From: a virus
Strand: one strand, 5' to 3'
Length of the DNA stretch: 41,626 nt
Virus record (IMG/VR): IMGVR_UViG_3300010399_000055
Location: 1-41,626 of that record
The notes beneath the pieces were generated by a model that was given only the letters and a program-made list of their open reading frames with translations, made no database searches and was not told where the DNA came from. The stretch's first letter is position 1, and the number at the start of each line of letters is the position of its first letter. Positions 1 to 6,506 of the stretch are shown piece by piece. The position numbers and the translations under genes are program-made.

Positions 1-66
1 TACTATAGAAAAAAGTACCAAAAATATGTTTGTACTGGTGTTAGATTTACGTTTTACCTCATTCAC
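1..66 (-). CDS. partial second copy of the N-terminus of the 85-aa membrane protein
   Basis: This minus-strand stretch encodes the same N-terminus (MNEVKRKSNTSTNIF...) as the gene at 925-1182. It starts at the same GTG behind the same GAGGAAG ribosome site and runs off the left edge after 22 codons. It is either a real second copy truncated by the window or a product of how the contig was closed across a repeat. Nothing inside the window can separate these. Confidence 0.4.
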   Translation of the reverse strand, partial: MNEVKRKSNTSTNIFLVLFSIV

Positions 67-72
67 AGTAGC

Positions 73-102
73 TTCCTCATCCTTGTATCGATATGGTAGA
101 AT
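73..102 (+). promoter_or_regulatory. rightward promoter within the repeat, copy 1
   Basis: The -10 TAGAAT (97-102) is preceded by TGG, giving an extended -10. A weak -35 TTCCTC (73-78) lies 18 nt upstream. It points at the genes at 330 and 614. Identical copies lie at 1189-1218 and near 41508-41537. Confidence 0.55.
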
Positions 103-117
103 GATAATAACCTAAAA

Positions 118-131
118 GTCTCTAATTTACC
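118..131. repeat. 14-bp direct repeat, copy 1
   Basis: GTCTCTAATTTACC occurs here and again at 206-219. Both copies lie in the predicted rightward leader. The reverse complement of copy 2 forms the 5' end of the candidate antisense RNA starting near 220. Confidence 0.8.
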
Positions 132-167
132 ATTAAAGACTTGAGGGGGAGAGTTCACCCAGAATAG

Positions 168-190
168 AAAAACCTCGGTTTTACCCGAGG
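168..190 (-). terminator. intrinsic terminator of the short antisense RNA
   Basis: A 6-bp GC stem (173-178/185-190) with a 6-nt loop is followed on the minus strand by TTTTTCTATT. On the plus strand the T-run is weak, so rightward read-through towards 330 is plausible. Confidence 0.6.
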
Positions 191-205
191 AAGTTCTTAG
201 AATTT

Positions 206-219
206 GTCTCTAATTTACC
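206..219. repeat. 14-bp direct repeat, copy 2
   Basis: Second copy of GTCTCTAATTTACC (first at 118-131). It coincides with the predicted 5' end of the leftward short RNA. Confidence 0.8.
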
Positions 220-226
220 TATTGGT

Positions 227-255
227 ATTATAGCAAATCACAAGGGTGGATGCAA
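227..255 (-). promoter_or_regulatory. leftward sigma70-type promoter of the short RNA
   Basis: The -35 TTGCAT (250-255), exact 17-nt spacer and -10 TATAAT (227-232) are present. It faces away from the gene at 330, and no leftward gene follows before a terminator. Confidence 0.65.
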
Positions 256-329
256 ATAATTGCTGGCCAGCATACAGATAAAACAACGATTTAATCGGTT
301 CTATTACTAATTGGAAAGGAATCTTATTA

Positions 330-617
330 ATGACCTCTGTAACCAGTAACAATGACAATGGAATTTCAAGAATTGAAATTAACAATGTCAATGACAATGT
401 AGTAGCTAGGAGAGGTAAAACGGAGAATCAGGTAGACGCCATCGCTGATATGATCATGCGTAAATTGAATGTAGGAAAAGAATACCGTGAGTACTATTGT
501 AAGGTGGCGTGGAACCTTAGCGAGTCAGTAATAAACAATAATCTAGAGATAGCACTAAAGAGTAACCGCAGCCCACAGCGATACTTTACATGGCTATGCA
601 AGAGGTATATGCAATGA
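330..617 (+). CDS. hypothetical protein, first gene of the left rightward unit
   Basis: This 95-aa soluble protein is not recognised. The N-terminus (about residues 7-26) is rich in Asn and Ser. The rest is charged and probably helical, ending in an aromatic basic stretch (RYFTWLCKRYM). The start has a good ribosome site (GGAAAGGAAT). It lies downstream of the repeat promoter at 73-102 and overlaps the next gene by ATGA. Its position in the control region, opposite a candidate antisense RNA, suggests tight expression control. A replication or regulatory role is only a guess. Confidence 0.75.
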   Translation: MTSVTSNNDNGISRIEINNVNDNVVARRGKTENQVDAIADMIMRKLNVGKEYREYYCKVAWNLSESVINNNLEIALKSNRSPQRYFTWLCKRYMQ

Positions 618-733
618 AAGATCCAAAACTAGATCACCTAATGAAGCACGTAAATAGGCCAACAACAAGGCAAAACACGTTCATTATTGTTTTAATAACA
701 GCAATAATCGTTCTACTACTAGTTGTTAGGTAA
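614..733 (+). CDS. small single-span membrane protein (39 aa)
   Basis: ATG at 614 overlaps the preceding TGA as ATGA, so translation is probably coupled. The protein has a basic N-terminal half (MKDPKLDHLMKHVNRP...) followed by a C-terminal hydrophobic helix (FIIVLITAIIVLLLVV), typical of a tail-anchored peptide. Function unknown. Confidence 0.6.
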   Translation: MKDPKLDHLMKHVNRPTTRQNTFIIVLITAIIVLLLVVR

Positions 734-924
734 TATAAGTTCTACTTAGCAAGTACTACATCTAGTGTCCAAGGGGCTAAAAATAGAGAGAAAAACGTAC
801 CACCCCAGTAAAGATGCGTCTTAAAACGTAGATTGTGCGGCGTTAGATTTTCACACCGAAGTAGTAAATGTCTAGGTAATGTTCATTAAAACGTCATTAA
901 GAGGCTGTGAGTGGGTAATAAGGA
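734..924. other. non-coding stretch
   Basis: There is no convincing reading frame and no tRNA in these 191 bases. It separates the convergent ends of the rightward pair (330-733) and the leftward gene at 925-1182. I see no strong hairpin terminator. Confidence 0.5.
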
Positions 925-1182
925 CTAGTTTGCAGCGTATTCTAACTTGCACGCATTAAGAGCAGTTGAGGCGGCAGAAGCATTGTTCTCGATTGGTACT
1001 ACATTCGTTGCAATACAGTTCTGCAACCGAGATGAATTGATAGCGTCAACATCGTCTTTTAATCTGGAGTCATCAGTTGATTTTTGTAAGGCGGATGACC
1101 AAAAGTAAAAGATGGTTACTATAGAAAAAAGTACCAAAAATATGTTTGTACTGGTGTTAGATTTACGTTTTACCTCATTCAC
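925..1182 (-). CDS. small membrane-anchored protein with two cysteines (85 aa)
   Basis: It starts at GTG (1182) behind GAGGAAG, both inside the 108-bp repeat. Basic residues 5-7 precede one transmembrane helix (about 13-30). The C-terminal part of about 55 residues holds Cys56 and Cys78, which could form a disulfide outside the cytoplasm. Function unknown. The first 22 codons are duplicated at the left end of the window. Confidence 0.65.
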   Translation of the reverse strand: MNEVKRKSNTSTNIFLVLFSIVTIFYFWSSALQKSTDDSRLKDDVDAINSSRLQNCIATNVVPIENNASAASTALNACKLEYAAN

Positions 1183-1224
1183 AGTAGCTTCCTCATCCTT
1201 GTATCGATATGGTAGAATGATAAT
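1117..1224. repeat. 108-bp direct repeat, copy B
   Basis: Identical to 1-108. It contains the divergent start region: rightward promoter at 1189-1218 towards the gene at 1245, and the start of the leftward gene at 1182. Confidence 0.95.
1189..1218 (+). promoter_or_regulatory. rightward promoter within the repeat, copy 2
   Basis: Same sequence as 73-102 (extended -10 TGGTAGAAT, weak -35 TTCCTC). The predicted start near 1225 leaves a short leader with an AAAGGAG ribosome site before the ATG at 1245. Confidence 0.55.
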
Positions 1225-1244
1225 TTAAAAAAGAAAGGAGAGAT

Positions 1245-1400
1245 ATGAAACCACCACTAAGCGGATTTAATAGGTTCATTATAGTAAAACACTGGAACAA
1301 GATAGGAAAGCCAGGAGATAAAGAGGAGTTTATACGTAAAGTATGCGATCAGAAGGGTTGGCAATATACTCCTGCTATCAAAATTGTTCGTGTGATATAG
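1245..1400 (+). CDS. hypothetical small basic protein (51 aa)
   Basis: ATG at 1245 follows AAAGGAGAG at good spacing and lies just downstream of the second copy of the repeat promoter. The protein (MKPPLSGFNRFIIVKHWNKI...) is basic, with no membrane segment and one Cys. It ends at TAG 1398-1400, and a strong terminator follows at 1435, making a one-gene unit. Not recognised. Confidence 0.6.
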   Translation: MKPPLSGFNRFIIVKHWNKIGKPGDKEEFIRKVCDQKGWQYTPAIKIVRVI

Positions 1401-1434
1401 TATGAACGTGCGTCGTTGATTGAACTGCACAGCA

Positions 1435-1463
1435 AAAGACTCTGGCTAAATACCAGAGTCTTT
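1435..1463. terminator. bidirectional intrinsic terminator
   Basis: A perfect 11-bp stem (AAAGACTCTGG/CCAGAGTCTTT) has a 7-nt loop with A/T runs on both sides. It ends the rightward gene at 1245-1400 and the leftward lysis operon that finishes at 1514. Confidence 0.85.
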
Positions 1464-1513
1464 GATTTTGCCTATACTACCAAATCCATTCAAGGTGGTA
1501 CGTTCAGTATAAA

Positions 1514-1717
1514 CTACTTCTTTAACTTATCAATCTTATTCGTGAGAGATTTGTGAGAGGCCAGTATCTCATTATGTCTATCCATGGAACGTTTCTCAAA
1601 TGCTCTTCCCCATAAGAAACCAAGTATACCTAAGAGTACAGAAGCGATTATATTGCTCCATAGATTTCCATTAGGATAGCCGAAGTTTTGATTAAGGAAC
1701 TGCAGAAAAGTGTCCAT
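1514..1717 (-). CDS. small membrane protein, possible holin or antiholin (67 aa)
   Basis: One clear transmembrane segment (about residues 21-40) is followed by a charged tail (KRSMDRHNEILASHKSL...). It is the last gene of the lysis cassette and abuts the DUF1003 gene. Size, topology and neighbours fit an accessory holin, antiholin or membrane adaptor, but no family motif settles it. Confidence 0.65.
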   Translation of the reverse strand: MDTFLQFLNQNFGYPNGNLWSNIIASVLLGILGFLWGRAFEKRSMDRHNEILASHKSLTNKIDKLKK

Positions 1718-2100
1718 TACTTCTTTAAGAGCTTCTCGAGAATCTTGTTCTGCTGCTCAAGAATGACCGTCTGATTCTCGTTAATACCTCTAATACCTTG
1801 CAACTCTATTTCTTGGGTTTCGTACTGATGCTGGGCCTGTACCTTATCACGCTCTTCTTGTCTGTTCTGACTAATCATAACAAAGGTCGTGAGGAAAATG
1901 GCCTCTAGAGAGACTATCATGGTTAAAAGACCGAAAGGGAAAGGCTCAATCCTAAACACTATCCACATCGAGAACCACACAACGTGGATGTACACAAATC
2001 TCATAGATCCAGCAAAAGAAGCTATTTTATCTGCTATCTTATCAGAAACAGATAAACTATCCTGATGCCTGTTATACCAGGTTCTCATTACCCAATCCAA
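1717..2100 (-). CDS. DUF1003-family membrane protein
   Basis: This 127-aa protein matches DUF1003 features: N-terminal SVSDKIADKIASFAGSM, two membrane segments (about 34-53 and 57-77), the LSLEAIFLT stretch and MISQNRQEERDKVQAQHQYE after the second span. The C-terminal 40 residues are coiled coil. The start at 2100 overlaps the amidase end. An ATG at 2088 (residue 5) overlaps the amidase stop as TAATG and may be the true start. DUF1003 function is not established. Its place between amidase and holin-like gene suggests a role in the envelope or lysis. Confidence 0.85.
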   Translation of the reverse strand: MDWVMRTWYNRHQDSLSVSDKIADKIASFAGSMRFVYIHVVWFSMWIVFRIEPFPFGLLTMIVSLEAIFLTTFVMISQNRQEERDKVQAQHQYETQEIELQGIRGINENQTVILEQQNKILEKLLKK

Positions 2101-2939
2101 CCGATCTTTTTAAGAAGAGGTTTCAGAACTACATTCCATACGGCGGATGTTCCAGAGCCAACAACAGAGGCTATTACTACTTTATCAAGGCCAAAACCTG
2201 CTGCCGTCCATGTTGCAAATGCCACCTGGAAAAATGTAACAACCATATTAGTTGCTATAGTTTCTACCGATTCTAGTAGGTTCTTTTTAGGTGGATAGAT
2301 AGATGCAGGGACAGACGATGCTGGAAGCGTCACAGGAGGCGCTGTATCAGGTTCTGGGATAGGAGGTAGATCAACAGGCACAGGAGTTGGGTCTAAAGCT
2401 ACAGGGGGCGTGACAACAGGTTGAGGAGCGGGAGGGTTAAGGTCGGTGACTGCACCCCATGGATCATGCGAAACCTTCCTACTCGCAATTTCATTAATAC
2501 GGTTAAGATCCCAGTTCCCTGGACATTGGGTATTATAGAACTGTCTGTGAGGAACAAGTGGTAGGTTTGACCCATACGCCGATCGGATGTCTGCGACAAG
2601 TTCGGCGACAACATCATAGTCTTCGTCCCTACAGCGTGGATCACATTCAATCGAAATACATTTTGGATTGTCTGCCATTGTTGAGTACGATATGTTCGCT
2701 GGGTCTACAAGACACGCTACACGGCGTCCATCTCCTGTAGCAACATAATGTGCTGACACATTACTGTTAGGATCGTCTAGGTGCGCTATAACCCCTTCAA
2801 ACGTAGGATTAGTTGCGGGATCTCCCCACCAATGTATAGCGATATTCTCAATTGTTCGTGGGACACCCCATAGAGCCATCGATTGATCCGGTGTCGCAAA
2901 GTTAGGCGAGTTGTAATCAGTGATATATTTATATGACAT
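2088..2939 (-). CDS. endolysin: N-acetylmuramoyl-L-alanine amidase with C-terminal holin-like region
   Basis: Residues about 1-160 form an Amidase_2 domain that cleaves the bond between MurNAc and the stem peptide. Zinc ligands are His36 (AIHWWGD), His131 (VPHRQF) and Cys139 (CPG), with Glu98 in ISIECD. A proline-rich linker (about 167-216) follows. Residues 222-283 contain two hydrophobic segments (about 229-249, 253-272) in a pattern resembling r1t-type holins (TFFQVAFATWTAAGF). The protein may combine cell-wall hydrolase and membrane-permeabilising function. It is the core of the leftward lysis operon. Confidence 0.92.
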   Translation of the reverse strand: MSYKYITDYNSPNFATPDQSMALWGVPRTIENIAIHWWGDPATNPTFEGVIAHLDDPNSNVSAHYVATGDGRRVACLVDPANISYSTMADNPKCISIECDPRCRDEDYDVVAELVADIRSAYGSNLPLVPHRQFYNTQCPGNWDLNRINEIASRKVSHDPWGAVTDLNPPAPQPVVTPPVALDPTPVPVDLPPIPEPDTAPPVTLPASSVPASIYPPKKNLLESVETIATNMVVTFFQVAFATWTAAGFGLDKVVIASVVGSGTSAVWNVVLKPLLKKIGWIG

Positions 2940-2948
2940 ATTGTCTCC

Positions 2949-3446
2949 TTATTCTGTTCCTATTGTACACTTAACACTTTGACCATTAAGTAACTGCCAA
3001 TTTTCGTCATCAGAGTAGCGGACTTCCCACCTGTTTTTTATAGTATCACATTGGATCTGAGGGGTTTTACCATCCGCCCCGCTACTCCCGTCTTGGCCAT
3101 CTTTTCCATTCGTGCCATCAACTCCGTTCTTAATAGGATTGCTAGCCATATAATTCCCCACGGCTTGCTGAACTTGTTGGTCTGTGGCACTTTTCCCGTC
3201 TTTCCCATTTTGACCATTCTCAACGGGATTTCTAACTAAGTAGTTAGCAACTGCCTGTTCTATCTGCTCAGGTGTGGCATCTTTACCATCTTTAGGTACT
3301 GGAATATTTTCTAATTTGGAGTCTATTTCATTTTTAATATCTTGTTTTAGAGTGTCACCACGCTGTAAGAGTACATACGTTGTAATGACACTCGTTGTAA
3401 GCGCTATGAGTAGTATAATCCATACAACATATTTCAGTCTTTTCAT
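2949..3446 (-). CDS. membrane-anchored collagen-like protein
   Basis: This 165-aa protein has basic residues and a transmembrane anchor (about 6-28), then two copies of a module of about 40 residues (EQIEQAVANYLVRNPVENG and QQVQQAVGNYMASNPIKNG). Each is joined by collagen-like Gly-X-Y runs (NGKDGKS, DGTNGKDGQDG). A Cys-containing globular end follows. It overlaps the preceding gene by ATGA. The layout suggests a trimeric exported stalk tethered to the membrane, possibly a spanin-like or cell-surface factor; this is inference. Confidence 0.8.
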   Translation of the reverse strand: MKRLKYVVWIILLIALTTSVITTYVLLQRGDTLKQDIKNEIDSKLENIPVPKDGKDATPEQIEQAVANYLVRNPVENGQNGKDGKSATDQQVQQAVGNYMASNPIKNGVDGTNGKDGQDGSSGADGKTPQIQCDTIKNRWEVRYSDDENWQLLNGQSVKCTIGTE

Positions 3447-3757
3447 CTCTTTAGGGCGATGTACATAATTATCGCTTCTCCTACGATTATTATAGCCTCA
3501 CCTGCAATAGTTCTAAACAACCAGTTCATGTTCCTCTTTAGAGGGCCATACTCAAGGTGTATCTTCTCAACTTCCTCTTTTATCTTTTCATTGATATTTT
3601 GTTCGGTACCGGAGAGTTGAGATGTAGTGACAAGGCCGCTTGTTTGTTGCAAAAGGGTATCGAGCTTGTTATTCACCTCGGTTACTTTTACCATAACAGC
3701 GTCTAATTGATAGACTTTGGCGGGCTGTTCTGACTCTGTCTGCGTTCGTTGTTCCAT
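3443..3757 (-). CDS. coiled-coil protein with C-terminal membrane anchor
   Basis: This 104-aa protein has an N-terminal helical region with heptad-like spacing (VYQLDAVMVKVTEVNNKLDTLL) and a single membrane segment near residues 85-101. This is the layout of XhlA-type phage lysis proteins: cytoplasmic coiled coil plus C-terminal helix. Overlap with the following gene (ATGA) shows they are co-translated. XhlA-like is a topology call, not a motif match. Confidence 0.7.
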   Translation of the reverse strand: MEQRTQTESEQPAKVYQLDAVMVKVTEVNNKLDTLLQQTSGLVTTSQLSGTEQNINEKIKEEVEKIHLEYGPLKRNMNWLFRTIAGEAIIIVGEAIIMYIALKR

Positions 3758-3759
3758 AA

Positions 3760-4128
3760 TTAGTCGCCGTAAGCAATGTAATCAACTGTTAATGTTCCAT
3801 CGTAGGTATCGAAAGTAAGATCAATCTCACCCGTATTAGCAAGAGAAGAGATGTAGCCAGCAAGTTTACGTGTACTTGTTCCACTTACATTGCGGTAGTG
3901 CATCACTGAGTAGGTAGAAGACCTATACGACTCGTGTTTCGTTCCATCAACAAGAATTGACTTTGATCGGCTTTTAACTCCATCGCCGAAGCCCGTCGAT
4001 GCCTCAGCACTGCTTGTTGTGGATGGTGTCACCTGAAAACACACACCTTTTACGTTCATGGCACTGTCGTCTAAGAGAATAACGACTGTGGAACTATTCG
4101 CGGTAAATGAGCCTACTTCTACCTTCAT
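3760..4128 (-). CDS. hypothetical beta-rich virion-type protein
   Basis: First gene of the leftward lysis operon (about 122 aa). Its opening (VEVGSFTANSSTVVILL...VKGVCFQVTP) resembles the beta-sandwich modules found in phage fibre and tail proteins that begin with a Gly-Phe-Thr strand and a GVGF-like turn. No membrane segment. ATG at 4128 is used here; a TTG at 4134 lies closer to the GAGGAG ribosome site and is equally possible. Surface or fibre role is inferred. Confidence 0.65.
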   Translation of the reverse strand: MKVEVGSFTANSSTVVILLDDSAMNVKGVCFQVTPSTTSSAEASTGFGDGVKSRSKSILVDGTKHESYRSSTYSVMHYRNVSGTSTRKLAGYISSLANTGEIDLTFDTYDGTLTVDYIAYGD

Positions 4129-4164
4129 TTTCAAAATTACTCCTCTAAGTTTGATTACAAATAA

Positions 4165-4224
4165 AAGCCCTTTTCTCAGGGCTTCCGTTACCTAGACTAT
4201 AGAATATTGACGTGGTTTTTTCAA
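4165..4224 (-). promoter_or_regulatory. leftward late promoter with 5'-terminal hairpin (lysis operon)
   Basis: The -35 TTGAAA (4219-4224), 17-nt spacer and -10 TATAGT (4196-4201) are present. Exactly 9 nt further the transcript reads GGAAGCCC and folds into a 6-bp GC hairpin (4165-4184) followed by TTTTATTTG. The hairpin begins about at +3 of the mRNA. The same promoter-N9-hairpin layout recurs at 10357, 16355, 18846 and 23377. Confidence 0.75.
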
Positions 4225-4235
4225 CAGTTTATACT
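4207..4235 (+). promoter_or_regulatory. rightward sigma70 promoter of the chaperonin operon
   Basis: The -35 TTGACG (4207-4212), exact 17-nt spacer and -10 TATACT (4230-4235) are present. It is interleaved with the divergent lysis promoter, whose -35 box (4219-4224) lies inside this spacer, so the two probably compete for RNA polymerase. Confidence 0.8.
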
Positions 4236-4267
4236 ACGTATATGTTAGCCGCAGCTTATAAAGTAAC

Positions 4268-4303
4268 AAATCCATCACAAGCGCTGCGGTTTGTGATGGA
4301 TTT
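4268..4303 (+). promoter_or_regulatory. 13-bp perfect inverted repeat in the groES leader
   Basis: AAATCCATCACAA (4268-4280) and its exact complement (4291-4303) flank a 10-nt loop. It lies between the promoter and the groES ribosome site (AGGAG). Position and shape recall the CIRCE operator found ahead of bacterial groESL, but the sequence differs (CIRCE is TTAGCACTC-N9-GAGTGCTAA). It may be an operator, a translational control hairpin or an attenuator. Confidence 0.75.
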
Positions 4304-4323
4304 ACTGTTTTATAGGAGTTAAT

Positions 4324-4701
4324 ATGCTGCACGTAGCAAACGATAAAATTAAGGTTCGCGTTTCTAAAGATAGTTTCGGATTTGAAGGAAATAACAGTGG
4401 TACAGAACATGGTGTTGTTGTTGAAGTGCCAGACGAGATCATTTATTTAGGATTTCATTCCTTCAGTTTTGAGCATTCAATTGTTAATAAAGAACTACTT
4501 GATAAAGTTATTTCCTATTACAAGCAATTCTTAGGCAAAATTATTTATTGGGAAGCCCTACAGGACAAGGGGCGCCGCTTCCAAGAAGGAGATGAGGAAT
4601 TCGTCTTGCTAAACATGACCGACGTACTCGCTTGGGATGATGAAGAAAGAGCAAGTGCATACCTGGTAGACGATGTTCGATCAGGTGGTTTTAGATTGTA
4701 G
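4324..4701 (+). CDS. groES: GroES-like co-chaperonin
   Basis: This 125-aa protein lies directly upstream of GroEL. The co-chaperonin fold is suggested by an N-terminal strand (IKVRVSKD), a Gly/Ser/Asn segment where the mobile loop should be (FEGNNSGTEHG, about 20-30), then GVVVEVPDEI. The C-terminal part is GKIIYWEALQ...EFVLLNMTDVLAWD, paralleling the GroES ending IVIF...VLIMSESDILAI. It is about 28 residues longer than E. coli GroES, with an insert near residues 40-75. It would cap the phage chaperonin. Divergent but well supported by order and pattern. Confidence 0.8.
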   Translation: MLHVANDKIKVRVSKDSFGFEGNNSGTEHGVVVEVPDEIIYLGFHSFSFEHSIVNKELLDKVISYYKQFLGKIIYWEALQDKGRRFQEGDEEFVLLNMTDVLAWDDEERASAYLVDDVRSGGFRL

Positions 4702-4722
4702 ATAATACTGGGAGAATATTAC

Positions 4723-6288
4723 ATGGCTACTAAAAAAGAGAATAGAATCTTAATTGATGAAATCGAAACACAATCTAAGTTGTTAGAAGGTGCGTACGAA
4801 GTATACAAAAAGGTTATCAAGACCTACGGTCCACGTGGTAAAAATATTGTTATTGAACAAGGATTCGGACGACCTGTATTTACGCGAGACGGTGTTACGG
4901 TTGCCAGAGCAGTATACTTTTCTGATAGATCCAAGAACATGGGTGCACAGATGCTTACAGAAGCTTCAGAGACGACAAATCGTATCGCCGGAGACGGTAC
5001 AAGCGCTACTGTTGGGCTAAGTTATTTCCTTCTCAAGAACAGTAACCAAGCAATCGCTGCTGGCATGCATCCTATGGACATTAATGCTACTTTAAAAGCA
5101 GACCAGGAATTATTACTTGAAAAACTTGAGAAGCTGACGAAGTTAGTTAAGAAGGGTCAACTCGAAGACGTTGCGACGGTGTCATCTGGTGACCCTCTGC
5201 TTGGGAAGCTTATCTCAGAGGCTATAGAATATGTCGGAGATGAAGGCGGTATCATTGCCGAGAAGGCCCCCGTAAACTCCGTAGAACGTGAATACGTGGA
5301 CGGTTACTACCTACAATCTGGATTTAGGGCCCTACAATCTGGTAAGAAGGAACTGGTCAGCCCTGCCGTTGTCGTGTGTGTCCGACCCATTAGGTCAAAA
5401 TCAGATGCTTTTGAGCTCCTTACGGCCGCTGCCAACAATATGGGTATCCAACCTGGTAGTGGAGAGATTCCTCGTATGCTCCTCGTAGGAAACATAGAAG
5501 ACGCCGCATACGCATCTATTGTAGATGCTATAAATAGAGGCGCCCTAGACGCCATCATTGTCACCCCTCCGCCATCTTTTGGTTCGATGGGCAAGGAACT
5601 ACTTGAAGATATTGCAATCTATAGCCAGTGCAAGACGGTATCAGATATAACAAACATGCGTAACTTTGATAGCTCCTATCTAGGCACAATCGATCGTGTC
5701 GTAACAACCAAGAATGAAACTACAATCTTTGGTGAGACTGACACAGAAGACCTAAAAGTACGTATCGCAGACATTAAAGATGCTATCCAAGTTGAGGTAT
5801 CCGATCTTGTTGTTGAGCGTCTTCGAGATCGTGTCGCTAAACTTGAGGGTAAGATTGCCCTTTTCCGCATCGGTGCCCCAACTGATTCAGCTAAAGAGGA
5901 ACTTGAGTTTAGGATCGAAGACGCTATTAACGCAACACGAGCTGCCAGCAGGTATGGCATCGTCGCTGGTGGTGGTATTACCTTACTTGAACTTAGTAAG
6001 GTTGAGGGTCTTAGTGATATTTATAAAAAGTCTCTCCGTGAAGTGTTCAAAAGGCTTCTCATTAATGCCAACCTACCATCTGAGGTGAGATTAAATGAAG
6101 CTCTAGCAGCACCAAAAGGATTTGGATTTAATCTTAGAAAAGATGAAGGTCTTGTTGATATGATCAAGGATGGAATTATCGATCCTAAGTTGGTCACAGA
6201 ACAAACAATCGTCAATGCCACCGACACTATCGCCAATGGTATTATCGCCGGTGGCATGATTACATTCGCTGATGACGAGGTGAAATGA
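4723..6288 (+). CDS. groEL: GroEL-type chaperonin
   Basis: A full-length 521-aa chaperonin. Equatorial ATP-site motifs are intact: TYGPRGKNIVI, TRDGVTVA (Asp of the E. coli Asp52 type), AGDGTSAT (Asp87 type) and RIEDAINATRAA (Asp398 type), followed by GIVAGGGITLL. The apical domain is strongly diverged (EREYVDGYYLQSGF...). The C-terminal GGM repeat of bacterial GroEL is missing; the protein ends AGGMITFADDEVK. It should fold phage, or phage-modified host, proteins in an ATP-driven cage together with the GroES-like partner 21 nt upstream. Confidence 0.97.
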   Translation: MATKKENRILIDEIETQSKLLEGAYEVYKKVIKTYGPRGKNIVIEQGFGRPVFTRDGVTVARAVYFSDRSKNMGAQMLTEASETTNRIAGDGTSATVGLSYFLLKNSNQAIAAGMHPMDINATLKADQELLLEKLEKLTKLVKKGQLEDVATVSSGDPLLGKLISEAIEYVGDEGGIIAEKAPVNSVEREYVDGYYLQSGFRALQSGKKELVSPAVVVCVRPIRSKSDAFELLTAAANNMGIQPGSGEIPRMLLVGNIEDAAYASIVDAINRGALDAIIVTPPPSFGSMGKELLEDIAIYSQCKTVSDITNMRNFDSSYLGTIDRVVTTKNETTIFGETDTEDLKVRIADIKDAIQVEVSDLVVERLRDRVAKLEGKIALFRIGAPTDSAKEELEFRIEDAINATRAASRYGIVAGGGITLLELSKVEGLSDIYKKSLREVFKRLLINANLPSEVRLNEALAAPKGFGFNLRKDEGLVDMIKDGIIDPKLVTEQTIVNATDTIANGIIAGGMITFADDEVK

Positions 6289-6506
6289 TAGAGCTAGCGT
6301 GGGTTATATCAATCCTCGCTGCTCTGTACATCGGGTATGTGTATGAGCGTATCCTAAAATCAATAGATGATATAAAACAATCCCTCAAGAACAAAGTTGA
6401 AGTGAAAAAACCTATAGAAAAGAAGAGCGATATTCTTGATCCTTATTCGGTCGAACAACGAGCCAAAGAGGAACACGAAGCGTTAATGAGGAAACTTAAC
6501 TCATGA
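6285..6506 (+). CDS. small membrane-anchored protein (73 aa)
   Basis: The start overlaps the groEL stop as ATGA, so translation is coupled to the chaperonin. One N-terminal membrane helix (about 4-20) is followed by a charged, mostly helical tail (SIDDIKQSLKNKVEVKK). Not recognised. Confidence 0.75.
   Translation: MIELAWVISILAALYIGYVYERILKSIDDIKQSLKNKVEVKKPIEKKSDILDPYSVEQRAKEEHEALMRKLNS

Larger units (their letters stand above)
1..108. repeat. 108-bp direct repeat, copy A
   Basis: Positions 1-108 are identical to 1117-1224 (offset 1116). Identity stops at 109 (a here, t at 1225). It may extend further left, but the window begins here. The repeat carries a rightward extended -10 promoter and, on the minus strand, the ribosome site, GTG start and first 22 codons of the membrane protein encoded at 925-1182. 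Confidence 0.95.
70..191. repeat. 122-bp direct repeat, left copy (terminal redundancy)
   Basis: Positions 70-191 are identical to the last 122 bases of the window (41505-41626). It includes the promoter part of the 108-bp repeat, a leader stretch and a GC hairpin. Such end redundancy indicates a circular or terminally redundant genome of about 41,435 bp. The 69 bases to its left do not match the right end, so this is not a simple end overlap. Confidence 0.9.
165..220 (-). ncRNA. candidate short antisense RNA (about 56 nt)
   Basis: A near-consensus leftward promoter (TTGCAT, 17 nt, TATAAT; 227-255) predicts a start near 220. Only about 50 nt later there is an intrinsic terminator: stem CCTCGG/CCGAGG (173-178 with 185-190), 6-nt loop, then five U residues (168-172). 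No reading frame fits inside. The RNA 5' end (GGTAAATTAGAGAC) is complementary to both copies of the 14-nt repeat in the opposing rightward leader. Promoter and terminator are visible; that this RNA regulates the rightward transcript is inference. Confidence 0.5.

Noticed and set aside
734-924. tRNA gene in the left non-coding stretch
   Set aside because: No cloverleaf or conserved T-loop could be assembled on either strand.
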